This document shows, piece by piece, positions 21,737-31,366 of a DNA stretch of 64,000 nucleotides; position 1 is the first letter of the stretch; the number at the start of each line of letters is the position of its first letter. The stretch is from contig NZ_BLTG01000002.1 in the NCBI RefSeq assembly GCF_017312405.1, positions 1 to 64,000 of the forward strand, read 5' to 3'. The notes below the pieces were generated by a model. The model had not been told where the DNA came from. It made no database searches and worked only from the letters and a program-made list of their open reading frames with translations. Source of the DNA: Mycobacterium sp. PO1 (GTDB lineage Bacteria; Actinomycetota; Actinomycetes; Mycobacteriales; Mycobacteriaceae). A program made the translations under genes and the position numbers.

Positions 21737-23337
21737 CTCCCCTGTCGGTCTCGCAAGCGCGGGCGTGGCGGCCGGCGGCCTTGTGCGAGCTCGCTGAGGG
21801 ATGGGACGCGCTGGCCACCGCGCTGGCCCGGCATGCGGAGCGGTTCAGCGCCGATGTCGAGCGCAGCCGGGACTGGTGGCGCGGCGCAGCGGCCGATGCG
21901 GCCCGGGCGGACGCGCCACGCGCCGTCTCGACGATCACCGCGCTGGCCCGCGCGCTGGTGTCGGCGGCGGTGGCCGCCCGCGACGGTGCCGAACAGCTGG
22001 GCCCGGCACGCTCGGATGTTCTGGCCGGCGTCGAGGAAGCCCGGGCCGAGGGATTCGCCGTGGCCGATGACGCCGCGGTGACCATCGCCGCAGGCCCGGC
22101 TCCGCTGATGGTCCTGCTCGCCGGCGGCGACGATGCCGTGGCGGAGACGCTGCTGGCGGCCCGCGCCAGGGAATGGGAACGCCGAATCGGCGAGTGCCTC
22201 GAGCGACTCGGCGCCGCCGATGCCGACGCTGCCGCCGACATCGCCGACGCGTTCGCCGACAACAACCCCGCTCCGGCTGCCACGGTGCCCGCTGCAGTCG
22301 GGCCCGGACCGGTGGCGGGCTGGCCCACCATGAGCCAGGACCGCATCGCCGAACAGATCGCCGCGATGAGCCCGCAACAGCGTGACCGTCTGATCGCCGA
22401 ATTTCCCCGGCAGGTGGGCAACACCGACGGGGTGCCGTGGCCGATGAGAGTGGCGGCCAACCGGATCAACATCGCCTCGGCAATCCTGACCGAGACCGGC
22501 GCCGACGCCGACTCCCGGCGTCGGGTGGCGCTGTATCGCGGTCTGCTCGGCGAGATCGATGACCCGTCGGGACGGCACGGCCGCATCGAGCGGCAGATCC
22601 TGGCCTTCGACCCGGTCCGCGCGTCGCTGGTCGAACTCAACGGCGACCTCGCAGCCGCCCGGAGCGTCGCGGTGCTGGTGCCCGGGGTGAACACCCGCAT
22701 CGAGGATTCGGCGGCCAACACCGTCACCGCACGCCGTTTCGTGACCGCCACCAGCGGGGACGCGGCCGTCATCACGTATCTGGGCGGCCCGTTCCCGCAG
22801 GTGCGCGACCCGCTCGACGTCGTCACCGAGGCCGCTGATGCGCGCTACGCGCTGGACATGGCGCCACGGCTGGTGGCGTTCAGCGAGGACGTGGACCGGG
22901 TGGTCGGCGACGGGGTGCCGGTGACCGTGATCGGCCATTCCTACGGCGGTTCCATCGTCGGTACCGCCGAGACGCAGGGTCTGACGTCGGATCGCACCCT
23001 ATTTCTGGCCGCCGCCGGAGCCGGGGTGGGCGTCGACGATCCCGGGGACTGGCACAACCGCAATCCCGCTGTGCTGCGGTTCTCCATGACCGCGCCGGGT
23101 GATTTCATCGAGGCGGTTCAGGGCATCCCCGGCGGTCCGCACGGCGCCGATCCCGACGAGATGCCGTCCGTGGTGCGGTTGACCACCGGCAGCTACGACG
23201 ACGGAGGACGCGTGGCAGGCTGGCCGGCGCACAGCGGAATGCTGAATCGGCCTTCGGATGCGTGGCGCACGATCCTGGCCGTCATCACCGGTGACTCGTC
23301 GGCGCTGCACCGGGCACACGTCGGAACCGCGTCGTGA
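21733..23337 (+). CDS. DUF1023-type alpha/beta hydrolase with WXG-like N-domain
   Basis: A 534-residue protein. The N-terminal 200 residues are helical with a WWRGAAADAA motif resembling WXG-type type VII substrates. The C-terminal half is an alpha/beta hydrolase of the DUF1023 family with nucleophile Ser in VIGHSYGGSIVG and a likely catalytic His in GWPAHSGML. It has no Sec or Tat signal peptide. With the coupled small partner upstream it fits a secreted lipase/esterase exported by an ESX system. The substrate and the ESX system used are unknown; no ESX core genes are in the window. Confidence 0.75.
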   Translation: MTPLSVSQARAWRPAALCELAEGWDALATALARHAERFSADVERSRDWWRGAAADAARADAPRAVSTITALARALVSAAVAARDGAEQLGPARSDVLAGVEEARAEGFAVADDAAVTIAAGPAPLMVLLAGGDDAVAETLLAARAREWERRIGECLERLGAADADAAADIADAFADNNPAPAATVPAAVGPGPVAGWPTMSQDRIAEQIAAMSPQQRDRLIAEFPRQVGNTDGVPWPMRVAANRINIASAILTETGADADSRRRVALYRGLLGEIDDPSGRHGRIERQILAFDPVRASLVELNGDLAAARSVAVLVPGVNTRIEDSAANTVTARRFVTATSGDAAVITYLGGPFPQVRDPLDVVTEAADARYALDMAPRLVAFSEDVDRVVGDGVPVTVIGHSYGGSIVGTAETQGLTSDRTLFLAAAGAGVGVDDPGDWHNRNPAVLRFSMTAPGDFIEAVQGIPGGPHGADPDEMPSVVRLTTGSYDDGGRVAGWPAHSGMLNRPSDAWRTILAVITGDSSALHRAHVGTAS

Positions 23338-23346
23338 ATTCGCCAC

Positions 23347-24144
23347 TCACCCGCGTGCGATCCAGCCGAGCCGACGGCTGATCTCGTCGGCCGCGGCGAT
23401 CGTCAGCTTCGCGACCTCTTCGAAGCGGTCCACGCCCAGCCGATAGGTGGGGCCGGAAACGCTCAGCGCCGCCACCACCTGCGAGTGGACGTCGTGGACC
23501 GGAGCGGCGACGGCGTTGAGACCGACCTCGAGTTCCTCGCTCACGCTTGCCCAGCCACGTTCCCGCACCGAGGCGAGTTCGCTCTGCAGCTGAGAGATGC
23601 TGGTGACGGTGGTGTCGGTGAACGACTCGAAACCGCCGTCGAGCCTGGCCTGCACCTCGCCGGCATCCAGGCCGGACAGCAGCGCCTTGCCGCTGGAGGT
23701 TGCGTAGGCCGGGCAGCTCTGGCCGACCCAGGTGCGCAACGTGATCTCGGCGGGGCCGATCGCCTCCACGATGTTGACGATGCGGTTCTCGTCCAGGACG
23801 GCCAGGTTGGCGGTCTCGCCGACGTCGACGCTCAGGCTGTCGCAGATGTCCTGGCTCACCTTGACCAGGTTCAGGTGCGCACCGCTGGCGCGGGCCAGTC
23901 GGGTGATCGCGAAGCCGATGCGGTACTTGCCCCGTTCGGACACCTGCTCGACGAAACCGCGCGCTTCGAGCACTGCGACCAGCCGTGACACCGTCGATTT
24001 GTGTACTCCGAGCTCGGCGGCAATCTCCGTCACCCCGGCGTTCCCCAACTCGGCGAGGATGTCGAGCACCTGCAGCGCGCGGTCGACGGACTGCACTGCG
24101 GCGGGAGCATCGCCCTGGCGCTGGTTGTCCTGACGCTTCGGCAT
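23347..24144 (-). CDS. IclR-family transcriptional regulator
   Basis: A 265-residue regulator. The N-terminal winged HTH (VTEIAAELGVHKSTVSRLVAVLEARGFVEQ, about residues 38-67) is followed by an IclR ligand domain (ATSSGKALLSG and VAALSVSGPTYRL). It lies 47 bp after the Rieske oxygenase as the last gene of a leftward operon, and it probably controls that operon through the double palindrome upstream of the first gene. A TAGGCT box 9 nt before its start could give it a promoter of its own. The ligand is unknown; a methylated amine or betaine is an inference from context. Confidence 0.9.
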   Translation of the reverse strand: MPKRQDNQRQGDAPAAVQSVDRALQVLDILAELGNAGVTEIAAELGVHKSTVSRLVAVLEARGFVEQVSERGKYRIGFAITRLARASGAHLNLVKVSQDICDSLSVDVGETANLAVLDENRIVNIVEAIGPAEITLRTWVGQSCPAYATSSGKALLSGLDAGEVQARLDGGFESFTDTTVTSISQLQSELASVRERGWASVSEELEVGLNAVAAPVHDVHSQVVAALSVSGPTYRLGVDRFEEVAKLTIAAADEISRRLGWIARG

Positions 24145-24191
24145 TGCCCACGCAGCCTATACGCCCGCCGGGTCCGACGTGCGGACCTGCG

Positions 24192-25343
24192 CTACGCCGG
24201 GCCCGCGAGCCGCGCGAGCACCCAGTGGTGGAACTCGGCGATGTGATGCTCGGCGGGAACCAGCACTCCGCCCTGCCGGTAGGCTTTCGACGACATCGCC
24301 GGCTGGGTGCGCTCGCACGCGTCGAAGTCCTGGACGTTGACCCGGTGGAACAGTTCCACCGACCGCGAGATGTCATGACCCGCCTGGAGTACCTCGGGAG
24401 CGTAGAGCCAGTCGCATTCCACGACGGTGCGGTCCGCAGCCAGGGGGTACATCCGGTGAAAGATGATGTGGTCGGGCACCAGGTTGACGAACACCGTCGG
24501 GCGGATCGTGACTGCGTAGTAGCGGCGGTCCTGTTCTGGCGTCAGTCCGGGCAGTGTCGCGAACCCCGACGAACCGTCGACAGTGAAACCGTCGATGCCC
24601 GAGCCGAACTCGGCGCCGCGACCCACGTAGGACTGGGCGGCCATTCCCCGGGCGAACTCGGGGAGGACCTCGACGAGCTCTGGGTGGATCGCTGAGCAGT
24701 GGTAGCACTCCATGAAGTTCTCGACAATGAGCTTCCAGTTGGCCGCAACGTCATAGGTGATACGCCGGCCCAGGGTCAGCTCCGCGATGCCGTAGCGGTC
24801 GATGGCGCGGCGGTCGCCGAGCCGGTGGGTGACGTCACCGATGACATCGTCGGCGAACGGTGGCGGCTCCTCGGCCAGGCACACCCAGGCATAGCCGAGC
24901 CACTCGGTCAGCGCCACGGGAACCAGTCCGTAGCGATAGCGATCGATCGGGGCTCCTGCGTCGTCGGTCAGGGTGCCGAGGTTCGGTGCGGCGACGAGCT
25001 TGCCGTCCAGCCCGTAGGTCCACGCGTGGTAGGGGCAGCGCAGCGTGCGCTTGACCTGTCCCTGCTCCTCGGTGCACAGCTGCGCACCGCGGTGTCGGCA
25101 CACGTTCAGAAAAGCCCTGAGCACGCCGTCACGGCCTCGGACCAGGAGCACACTCTCCCGTCCGACCTGGACCCTGCGGAACTGGCCGGGGGCGGCGAGT
25201 TCGGCCGCGCGCGCGGCACACACCCACATCTGCTCGAAGATGCGGGTCTGCTCGTCCGCGAACACCGCCTCGCTGGTGTAGTAGGTGCCGCCCAGTGTGG
25301 TCAGCAGCGCCGACTGTGGCGGTGTTTCTTCGGCGATGGTCAT
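24192..25343 (-). CDS. Rieske non-heme iron oxygenase, betaine-demethylase type
   Basis: A 383-residue ring-hydroxylating-type oxygenase alpha subunit. The Rieske cluster ligands are CRHRG and CPYHAW; the mononuclear iron ligands lie in [15 protein letters not shown]. The family includes glycine betaine (GbcA) and stachydrine demethylases, which release formaldehyde. Coupling by 4 bp (ATGA) to a sarcosine-oxidase-like gene and linkage to a dimethylglycine dehydrogenase-like gene favour an N-methyl substrate such as glycine betaine. The reductase component that must supply electrons is not in this window. Confidence 0.85.
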   Translation of the reverse strand: MTIAEETPPQSALLTTLGGTYYTSEAVFADEQTRIFEQMWVCAARAAELAAPGQFRRVQVGRESVLLVRGRDGVLRAFLNVCRHRGAQLCTEEQGQVKRTLRCPYHAWTYGLDGKLVAAPNLGTLTDDAGAPIDRYRYGLVPVALTEWLGYAWVCLAEEPPPFADDVIGDVTHRLGDRRAIDRYGIAELTLGRRITYDVAANWKLIVENFMECYHCSAIHPELVEVLPEFARGMAAQSYVGRGAEFGSGIDGFTVDGSSGFATLPGLTPEQDRRYYAVTIRPTVFVNLVPDHIIFHRMYPLAADRTVVECDWLYAPEVLQAGHDISRSVELFHRVNVQDFDACERTQPAMSSKAYRQGGVLVPAEHHIAEFHHWVLARLAGPA

Positions 25344-26488
25344 GTCGTCACCAGCCTGCTCGGGTCGAACAACGAGATCGGGTGGTCGGTGGCGCCGTCG
25401 ATGGCCAGATCCGCGAGGATCTCCCCCACCACGGGGACGAACTTGAAACCGTGGCCGGAGAAGCCGCATGCCACGATCACATGCGTGCACTCGGGGTGGC
25501 GGGCGATCACGAAATGCTGGTCGGGCGTGTTGGAGTACATGCACGTCGCCGAATGCAGGCAGGGCCCGTCCAGGTCGGGCAGCAGTTGTCCGACCCGCTC
25601 GCGCATCTCGCCGATCTCGTGGGGGTAGACGGTGCGGTCGATGGTCTCGGGCGTGCACTCGACACCCTTGCGGAAGAAGGCGACCTTGACTCCTCCTCGT
25701 GGGCCGTCGATCGCCGGGAAGCCGTAGATCTGCATCCCCGAGTCGTTTTCGTCGATGAAGATCGGGTGATCGGTGAACGAGGACGTTCCGCGCACCGGGT
25801 CGAGCCAGTAGAGCACCTGACGCTCGATGGTGATCGGCACCCCGAAGTCGGCCAGCAGTTGCGGCGCCCACGCACCCGGGCAGATCATCAGCTGCCCGGC
25901 GGTATAGGCGCCCTGGCCGGTGCGCACCGTCACGCCACCGGCGGTTTCGGCCCACTCCAGCACCTTCTCACCGAATTGCAGTGTGGCCCCCGCATTCTCA
26001 GCGAGCGCGAGGTGAGCGGCGACAGTCAGTTCCGGACGGGCGAAGCCGGCCTTGGCTTCGTAGAGCGCGACGTCGCCGTCGTTGGGGGTGAAATTCGGGA
26101 ACCGGGAGCGGATCTCGCGGGCGTCGAGCACCTGGTGGGCCAGGCCCCACTGTCGACTGGCGCGCAGGCTGCCTGCCACGGTGACACAGTCTGGCGGACC
26201 GAGGAAGAGTCCACCGGTCAGCCGGTAGACGTCGCGGCCGCTCTCTCGGGCCAACGCCTCCCACAGCTCATAGGCACGCAGAAGCAGCGGCACATATGCC
26301 GGATCCTCGAAGTACGACTGCCGGATGATGCGGGAACCACCGTGGCTGGACCCCTTGTCGTGAGCGGGAGTGAACCGCTCCAGACCGAGCACACGTTGAC
26401 CGCGTGCGGCCAGATGGTACGCGGCGGCGCTTCCCATACCGCCCAGCCCGATGACGATGACGTCGTAGGCCGAATTCTGTTGATTCAT
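25340..26488 (-). CDS. solA: Monomeric sarcosine/N-methyl amino acid oxidase
   Basis: FAD enzyme of 382 residues that oxidises N-methyl amino acids such as sarcosine to the free amino acid, formaldehyde and H2O2. It has a dinucleotide motif [15 protein letters not shown] (residues 13-27), the [14 protein letters not shown] segment typical of the SolA/MSOX family, and Cys316 in [10 protein letters not shown], the position of the covalent FAD link. It sits 6 bp after the large dehydrogenase and is coupled to the Rieske gene. The exact substrate (sarcosine, N-methyltryptophan or N-methylproline) is not fixed by sequence. Confidence 0.88.
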   Translation of the reverse strand: MNQQNSAYDVIVIGLGGMGSAAAYHLAARGQRVLGLERFTPAHDKGSSHGGSRIIRQSYFEDPAYVPLLLRAYELWEALARESGRDVYRLTGGLFLGPPDCVTVAGSLRASRQWGLAHQVLDAREIRSRFPNFTPNDGDVALYEAKAGFARPELTVAAHLALAENAGATLQFGEKVLEWAETAGGVTVRTGQGAYTAGQLMICPGAWAPQLLADFGVPITIERQVLYWLDPVRGTSSFTDHPIFIDENDSGMQIYGFPAIDGPRGGVKVAFFRKGVECTPETIDRTVYPHEIGEMRERVGQLLPDLDGPCLHSATCMYSNTPDQHFVIARHPECTHVIVACGFSGHGFKFVPVVGEILADLAIDGATDHPISLFDPSRLVTT

Positions 26489-26494
26489 CGCCGT

Positions 26495-28948
26495 CTACCT
26501 CTTGATTCGGGCCATTTCCGGGTCGACCACCGGTTCGCTGGACACCACAGCGGAGTGCGTGTCGCCGCGATAGTCGACGGTGACGGCGTCGCCGATACCC
26601 ACGTCGGCGGGCAGCCAGGCGTAGGCGACGGTTCGCCCCAGCATCGGCGAGTGTCCGGCGCTGGTCACGTACCCGATGCAGGCGCCGTCAGCGAACACCG
26701 GCTCTTTGCCCAGCACGGTGGCGTCGGGATCGTCGAAAACGATGCTGCGCAGCATCGATGAGGGAGGCGGTGCGTGGTTCAGTGCGGCCCTTCCGACGAA
26801 GTCGACCGCCTTCTCCATCCGCACCGCGAACCCGAGACCCGCCGCGGCAGGAGTGTGCTCGACGGTCATGTCGGTGCCCCAGCTGCGGTAGCCCTTTTCG
26901 ATCCGCAGGCTGTCGAAGGCGATCCGGCCGGCGGGGATGATTCCGTGGTCCCGGCCCGCCTCGGCGAGCAGGTCCCACAACGCCGCGCCGTACTCAGCCC
27001 CGGCGTAGATCTCCCAACCCAGTTCCCCCACGTAGGAGACCCGCATCAGTGTGACCGGGATGGCACCGAGGTGGGTGCGCACAGCGCGAAAGTAGCGCAA
27101 CGCCGTGTTCGAGAGGTCGTCGGGACACAGCGGCGCCACCACGTCGCGCGCCGCCGGCCCCCACACACCCACACAGCAGGTACCGCCGGTGACGTCGCGA
27201 AGCACCACGTCGGCCGGCTTGTGCCGGCTGAGCCAGTCGAAGTCCAGCGGCGAGTTCGCCCCGACCTGGAAGACATCGCGGGCCAGCCGCGCGACGGTGA
27301 GATCGCTTCGGATGCCGCCTCGTTCGTCCAGGAGCAGGGTGTAGGTCACCGAGCCTGTGCTCTTGTCCACGTTGTTGGTGGTCAACTGCTGCAGGAAGGT
27401 CAGTGCACCCGGTCCGGCGACCTCGTAGCGGGTCAGCGGCGTCATGTCGTACATCGCGACATGGGTACGGGTCCAGTGCGCCTCGGCGACCGAGATCGGT
27501 GACCAGAATCGCGCGGCCCATTCGTCACGGTCGGGAAGATGGAGCCCTTCGTCGGCAAGCCGTTGCATCAGTGCGGCATTCACGTCATACCAGGCCGGGC
27601 GCTCCCAACCACCGCCCTCGTAGAAGAACGCTCCCGACTGGACCTGGCGGGCGTGGAACGGGCTGGTGCGCAGTCCGCGCAATGCACTGCGATGCTGGTG
27701 CGGATGGATGATGTCGTAGACCTCGACGAAGGCCTGCGAACTGGTCTGCGCAATGAACTTCGGGCTGCGGGCGACGTCCTCGAACCGGTAGAGGTCACAC
27801 TCGTGGACGTCGATCGACGGCGTGCCGTTGACGATCCATTCCGCGGCCGCCTTCGCCACCCCGGCGGAGTGGGTGACCCATACCGCCTCGACGACCCAGA
27901 ACCCGCTCAGTTCGCGATGCTCACCCATGATCGAATGGCCGTCGGGAGTAAAGGAGAAGACGCCGTTGAAGGCCTCCTCGATCTTCGAATCACTCAGTGT
28001 TGGAAGGAGTTCGACCGCGGACTTCCAGGCCGGCGCGAAGTCCTCTTCGGTGAAGGGCAGCATCGACGGCATGGCCTCGTCGGCGGTGTCTGCCAACAAG
28101 GTGGACATGTCGACCGGCATCGGCTTGTGACTGTAGGAGCCGATACCGAGACGGTCGACATGCTCGCGGAAGTAGAGATCCCGATCCTGGTGCCGCAGAA
28201 TCGGCAGCCCCGCCTCGGTGTACTCGGAGTTCCGGCCCACCAAGTCGGCGACCTGGCCGGTGCGGGCGTACTGATGGGCCATCGGCACCAGCGGCAGCAC
28301 GAGCCCCACCTGGCGGGCGATCTGCGCTCCCCAGAATCCGGCCGCGCACACCACGATGTCGGCGTCGAGCACCCCGTCGGCGGTGCGGACACCGGTGACC
28401 CGCCCGCCGGACTCGAGGACACCCAGGACTTCGGTATGCGGTCGCAGGGTCGCACCGCGGGCCTCGGCCCGCCGCGCTTGCGCCTCGGCGGCGCGCAGTG
28501 CCTTGGCCAACCCGTCATGCGGGGTGTGGAAACCGCCGAGGATGCGATCACGGTCGATCAACGGGTGCAGTGCGACGCATTCTGCGGGGTCGAGCAGTCG
28601 TCCTTCGATGCCCCAGGACTGCGCCCAGCCGGCCTTGCGGTGCAGGTCAGCCCAGCGCTCCGGCGTCGTGGCGACCTCGAGCCCACCGACCTGGTTGAAC
28701 GCCCAGCCGCCCGGGTGCTCGAGGCTGTTGAACTTCTCGACGGTGTAGCGCGCGAATGCGGTCATGGTCTTCGACGCATTGGTCTGGAACACGAGGCCGG
28801 GCGCATGCGAGGTGGATCCCCCTGTCGCGAACATCGGTCCACGGTCCACGACCGTGACGTCGGTGTAGCCACGCGCGGTGAGCTCATCGGCCAGTGAGGT
28901 GCCGACGATGCCGGCACCGATCACGACGATTTTGGGGATTTTGGGCAT
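26495..28948 (-). CDS. Dimethylglycine/sarcosine dehydrogenase-like FAD-folate enzyme
   Basis: An 817-residue two-domain enzyme. Residues 1-430 form a DAO-type FAD domain with GAGIVGTSLADEL and the flavin-linking His48 in GGSTSHAPGL. Residues about 430-817 are a GcvT-like folate domain (TPLTRYEVAGPGA, SYVGELGWEIY, FDSLRIEKGYRSWG) that captures the released one-carbon unit as methylene-tetrahydrofolate. I chose ATG 28948 because the FAD motif begins there. It is first in a leftward operon ahead of solA, the Rieske oxygenase and iclR; together these would convert glycine betaine to glycine. Confidence 0.87.
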   Translation of the reverse strand: MPKIPKIVVIGAGIVGTSLADELTARGYTDVTVVDRGPMFATGGSTSHAPGLVFQTNASKTMTAFARYTVEKFNSLEHPGGWAFNQVGGLEVATTPERWADLHRKAGWAQSWGIEGRLLDPAECVALHPLIDRDRILGGFHTPHDGLAKALRAAEAQARRAEARGATLRPHTEVLGVLESGGRVTGVRTADGVLDADIVVCAAGFWGAQIARQVGLVLPLVPMAHQYARTGQVADLVGRNSEYTEAGLPILRHQDRDLYFREHVDRLGIGSYSHKPMPVDMSTLLADTADEAMPSMLPFTEEDFAPAWKSAVELLPTLSDSKIEEAFNGVFSFTPDGHSIMGEHRELSGFWVVEAVWVTHSAGVAKAAAEWIVNGTPSIDVHECDLYRFEDVARSPKFIAQTSSQAFVEVYDIIHPHQHRSALRGLRTSPFHARQVQSGAFFYEGGGWERPAWYDVNAALMQRLADEGLHLPDRDEWAARFWSPISVAEAHWTRTHVAMYDMTPLTRYEVAGPGALTFLQQLTTNNVDKSTGSVTYTLLLDERGGIRSDLTVARLARDVFQVGANSPLDFDWLSRHKPADVVLRDVTGGTCCVGVWGPAARDVVAPLCPDDLSNTALRYFRAVRTHLGAIPVTLMRVSYVGELGWEIYAGAEYGAALWDLLAEAGRDHGIIPAGRIAFDSLRIEKGYRSWGTDMTVEHTPAAAGLGFAVRMEKAVDFVGRAALNHAPPPSSMLRSIVFDDPDATVLGKEPVFADGACIGYVTSAGHSPMLGRTVAYAWLPADVGIGDAVTVDYRGDTHSAVVSSEPVVDPEMARIKR

Positions 28949-28986
28949 GGGCCACCCGCTCCGGTTCACCAGTGAATGTTCAGAAT

Positions 28987-29003
28987 GTTGCGTATAACGC
29001 AAC
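28987..29003. promoter_or_regulatory. IclR-type operator, copy 1 (perfect)
   Basis: GTTGCGTATAACGCAAC has perfect 7-bp arms around ATA, the size and style of IclR-family operators. It lies 39 bp upstream of the dehydrogenase start. Confidence 0.65.
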
Positions 29004-29005
29004 CT

Positions 29006-29022
29006 GATGCGTTATGCGCAAC
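29006..29022. promoter_or_regulatory. IclR-type operator, copy 2 (imperfect)
   Basis: Read on the minus strand, GTTGCGCATAACGCATC differs from copy 1 at two positions. The centres are 19 bp apart, about two helical turns, so two dimers could bind the same face of the DNA. Confidence 0.6.
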
Positions 29023-29155
29023 ATCATCCACCCTGCGTTCGGTGCACGCAAGACGGACACGCCTGGAGAAATGCTGTGAGCGTCACCGCGCGACCTGACA
29101 CCGTCGATCGACGATCACCGACAGCGCGAGCCCTGCGGGGCAGTGGTCACATCGC

Positions 29156-29230
29156 GTGGAGTGTTCAACTCGCGCGACGTGTGGAGTGTTCACGTCGCGC
29201 GACGTGTGGAGTGTTCACGTCGCGCGACGT
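29156..29230. repeat. Three 25-bp tandem repeats with palindromic core
   Basis: Units at 29156-29180, 29181-29205 and 29206-29230. Units 2 and 3 are identical; unit 1 differs at two bases. Units 2 and 3 each contain the perfect 14-bp palindrome ACGTCGCGCGACGT next to GTGGAGTGTTC. The array lies between the prcA 3' end and the promoter of the demethylation operon. Confidence 0.92.
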
Positions 29231-29374
29231 AAGGCCATTGCCAGGGTGCCGCCGGTGAAGCGGTGCCCTCGACCACACCGCCAGTTCGCTACGACTACGT
29301 CTTGGCCATCCGCGGAACTCGAGGGCTGCCCTGGGGACAGATCGGCCGCGTCGTCGAGATCACCGACCAGCACC

Positions 29375-29400
29375 TGCACCCCGGCGGCAGCAAGGGTGCA
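29375..29400 (-). terminator. Hairpin after prcA
   Basis: TGCACCC/GGGTGCA, a perfect 7-bp stem with a 12-nt loop, begins 6 nt past the prcA stop. It would close the pup-prcB-prcA transcript. No U-tract is present. Confidence 0.5.
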
Positions 29401-29406
29401 GTGCAC

Positions 29407-30138
29407 TTAGTTCTCGGCGCCGTCAGTCTCCGGAACGGCTTCGGGCAGAAGCGCTTCCAGAGCCGAGCCGGTGATGCGACGAAATGCGCGCCGCGGCCGG
29501 TTCACATCGAGGATCGCGACCTCGAGGGTGGACGGGCCCAGAGTGCGCGGCTCGCTGCCGTTTCCGCCGGCGGTCAACGCGTTGACCGCGATGCCCATCG
29601 CGTCACCCAGCGACGCGTTCTCCGTATAGGTCTCGTTGAGCGCGGTCGAGATCGGCTCGGTGGTACCGCCCATGACGACGAAATGCGGCTCGTCGGCGAT
29701 CGATCCGTCGTAGGTGATGCGGTACAGCTCCGGTGGTTTCGATTCACCGAAGTGAGCGACCTCGGCCACACACAACTCCACCTCGTACGGCTTGGCCTGC
29801 TCGGTGAAGATCGTGCCCAGCGTCTGGGCGTACACGTTGGCCAACTGGCGGCCGGTGACGTCGCGCCGCGAATACGCGTAGCCCTGCGTGTCGGCGAACC
29901 GGATTCCGCCGCTGCGCAGATTGTTGAACTCGTTGAAACGACCCACGGCGGCGAATCCGACGCGGTCGTACAGTTCGCTGACCTTCTGCAGCGAGCGGGA
30001 CGGGTTCTCCGCGACGAACAACACGCCGTCGGTGTAGGCCAGGGCGATCACGCTGCGGCCGCGGGCGATGCCTTTGCGTGCGAGCTCGGAACGCTCGCGC
30101 ATCGCCTGCTCGGGCGAGATGAAATAAGGGAAGCTCAC
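29407..30138 (-). CDS. prcA: Proteasome alpha subunit
   Basis: Forms the outer rings and gate of the 20S proteasome and docks the Mpa ring. The 243 residues begin [30 protein letters not shown], the gating N-terminus and first helix, and continue with [39 protein letters not shown]. The C-terminal 25 residues are acidic and variable. It uses a GTG start overlapping the prcB stop by 4 bp (GTGA), so the subunits are made in register. Confidence 0.97.
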   Translation of the reverse strand: MSFPYFISPEQAMRERSELARKGIARGRSVIALAYTDGVLFVAENPSRSLQKVSELYDRVGFAAVGRFNEFNNLRSGGIRFADTQGYAYSRRDVTGRQLANVYAQTLGTIFTEQAKPYEVELCVAEVAHFGESKPPELYRITYDGSIADEPHFVVMGGTTEPISTALNETYTENASLGDAMGIAVNALTAGGNGSEPRTLGPSTLEVAILDVNRPRRAFRRITGSALEALLPEAVPETDGAEN

Positions 30139-31070
30139 GAATCTCCTCGCGCGTCTGCGGCACGGTGAGCGTCAGGGCCGAACGTGTCGGCCCGCGAACG
30201 ACTGTCGATGATGGTCTGGCACACGGCGGCGATCTGCTGCTCGTCGACGACGGAAGCCCCGTCGGCGCCGACCAGTACCGCGGTCGGGAAGATGCCGCGC
30301 ACCAGGTCGGGCCCGCCGGTTGCGGAGTCGTCGTCGGCGGCGTCGTAGAGCGCCTCGATCGCTACCCGCAGGGCCGAGTCGGCGTCGCTGACCTGCGAGT
30401 ACAGCTTCTTCATCGAGGACTTCGCGAAGATCGACCCCGATCCGACGGATTGGTAGCCCTCCTCCTCGAAGTTCCACCCGCCGGCGGCATCGAAGGACAC
30501 GATGCGTCCCGCACCTTCCGGGTTGGGGTCGTCGTTGTCGTAACCGGCCAGCAGCGGCAGCGCGATGAAGCCCTGCAGCGCGGCGCCGAGGTTGCCGCGG
30601 ACCATGGTGGCCAGCCGGTTCACCTTGCCCGGGAACGTCAGCGCGACCCCTTCGAGCTTCTCGTAGTGCTCGAGTTCCACGGCGTACAGGCGCGCGAACT
30701 CCACCGCGATGGCTGCCGTGCCGGCGATGCCGGTCACCGTGTAGTCGTCGGTGATGTACACCTTCTGCACGTCCCGGCTGGCGATCATGTGGCCCTGGGT
30801 GGCTCGGCGGTCACCGGCCATCACCACACCACCCGGGTATTTCAGCGCGACGATCGTGGTGCCGTGCGGCGCGACGTCGGTGGGCACACCCGCGGACGCC
30901 GGGTTACCCGACGGCAGCAGGTGGGGAGCTTGGGCGCGCAGGAAATCAGAGAACGACGACAGGTTCACGCCGCCGTGTGAAAAACCCTGCGGTAGGGCAT
31001 TCCCGATTCCCGATCCAGCTCCGGATAGTGGGGACAGAGGGGCCGATTGTTCACGATTCGGCCAGGTCAC
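30135..31070 (-). CDS. prcB: Proteasome beta subunit (catalytic)
   Basis: The proteolytic subunit of the inner rings. The 311 residues include a propeptide ending at HG; autocleavage would expose Thr71 in [21 protein letters not shown] as the nucleophile. The Ntn-hydrolase core [21 protein letters not shown] is intact. The predicted propeptide (70 residues) is longer than the 57 residues of the M. tuberculosis protein, from an extra Gly/Ser-rich stretch near residues 15-32. GTG start, coupled by 4-bp overlaps both to pup upstream and prcA downstream. Confidence 0.97.
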   Translation of the reverse strand: MTWPNREQSAPLSPLSGAGSGIGNALPQGFSHGGVNLSSFSDFLRAQAPHLLPSGNPASAGVPTDVAPHGTTIVALKYPGGVVMAGDRRATQGHMIASRDVQKVYITDDYTVTGIAGTAAIAVEFARLYAVELEHYEKLEGVALTFPGKVNRLATMVRGNLGAALQGFIALPLLAGYDNDDPNPEGAGRIVSFDAAGGWNFEEEGYQSVGSGSIFAKSSMKKLYSQVSDADSALRVAIEALYDAADDDSATGGPDLVRGIFPTAVLVGADGASVVDEQQIAAVCQTIIDSRSRADTFGPDAHRAADARGDS

Positions 31071-31261
31071 TGTCCACCCTTCTGGACGTATGCACGCACA
31101 AAGTCCTCAGCATTCTCCTCCAGGACGTCATCGATCTCGTCCAGCAGGTCGTCGGTGTCCTCGGCCAGCTTCTCACGGCGCTCCTGCCCGGCGCCCGTGC
31201 TGCCGGAGAGGTCGTCGTCGTCGCCGCCTCCACCGCCACGCTTGGTCTGCTCCTGAGCCAT
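31067..31261 (-). CDS. pup: Prokaryotic ubiquitin-like protein Pup
   Basis: A 64-residue, mostly disordered degradation tag. The N-terminus is [13 protein letters not shown], an acidic centre follows ([20 protein letters not shown], the coiled-coil-forming helix that Mpa binds), and the C-terminus is VQKGGQ. The final Gln must be deamidated to Glu by Dop before PafA can use it. A GTGA overlap ties its stop to the prcB start. Upstream lies dop after 105 bp, on the same strand. Confidence 0.98.
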   Translation of the reverse strand: MAQEQTKRGGGGGDDDDLSGSTGAGQERREKLAEDTDDLLDEIDDVLEENAEDFVRAYVQKGGQ

Positions 31262-31366
31262 CGCTGCCTCCTGCTATGTCTCCCTGCCCAGTGCGGGCGT
31301 CCGGCCGTCGTCCTGCCGGTCACCCCACACTACCGGTCGCCACCGTCATTGCCGGGGATAGCTCGA

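Larger units (their letters stand above)
29023..29406. other. Intergenic region without a supportable gene
   Basis: The space between the IclR operators and the prcA stop holds a triple 25-bp tandem repeat (29156-29230) and a prcA-proximal hairpin. Open frames here on both strands are short, begin in repeats, and show no recognisable domain. The sequence may contain decayed coding material, but I cannot identify it. Confidence 0.5.

Noticed and set aside
29156..29230. The 25-bp triple repeat as a CRISPR
   Set aside because: Units are directly adjacent without spacers.
29007..29258. A small plus-strand frame (83 codons) across the triple repeat
   Set aside because: It begins inside an operator palindrome, much of it is repeat translation, and it has no ribosome site.
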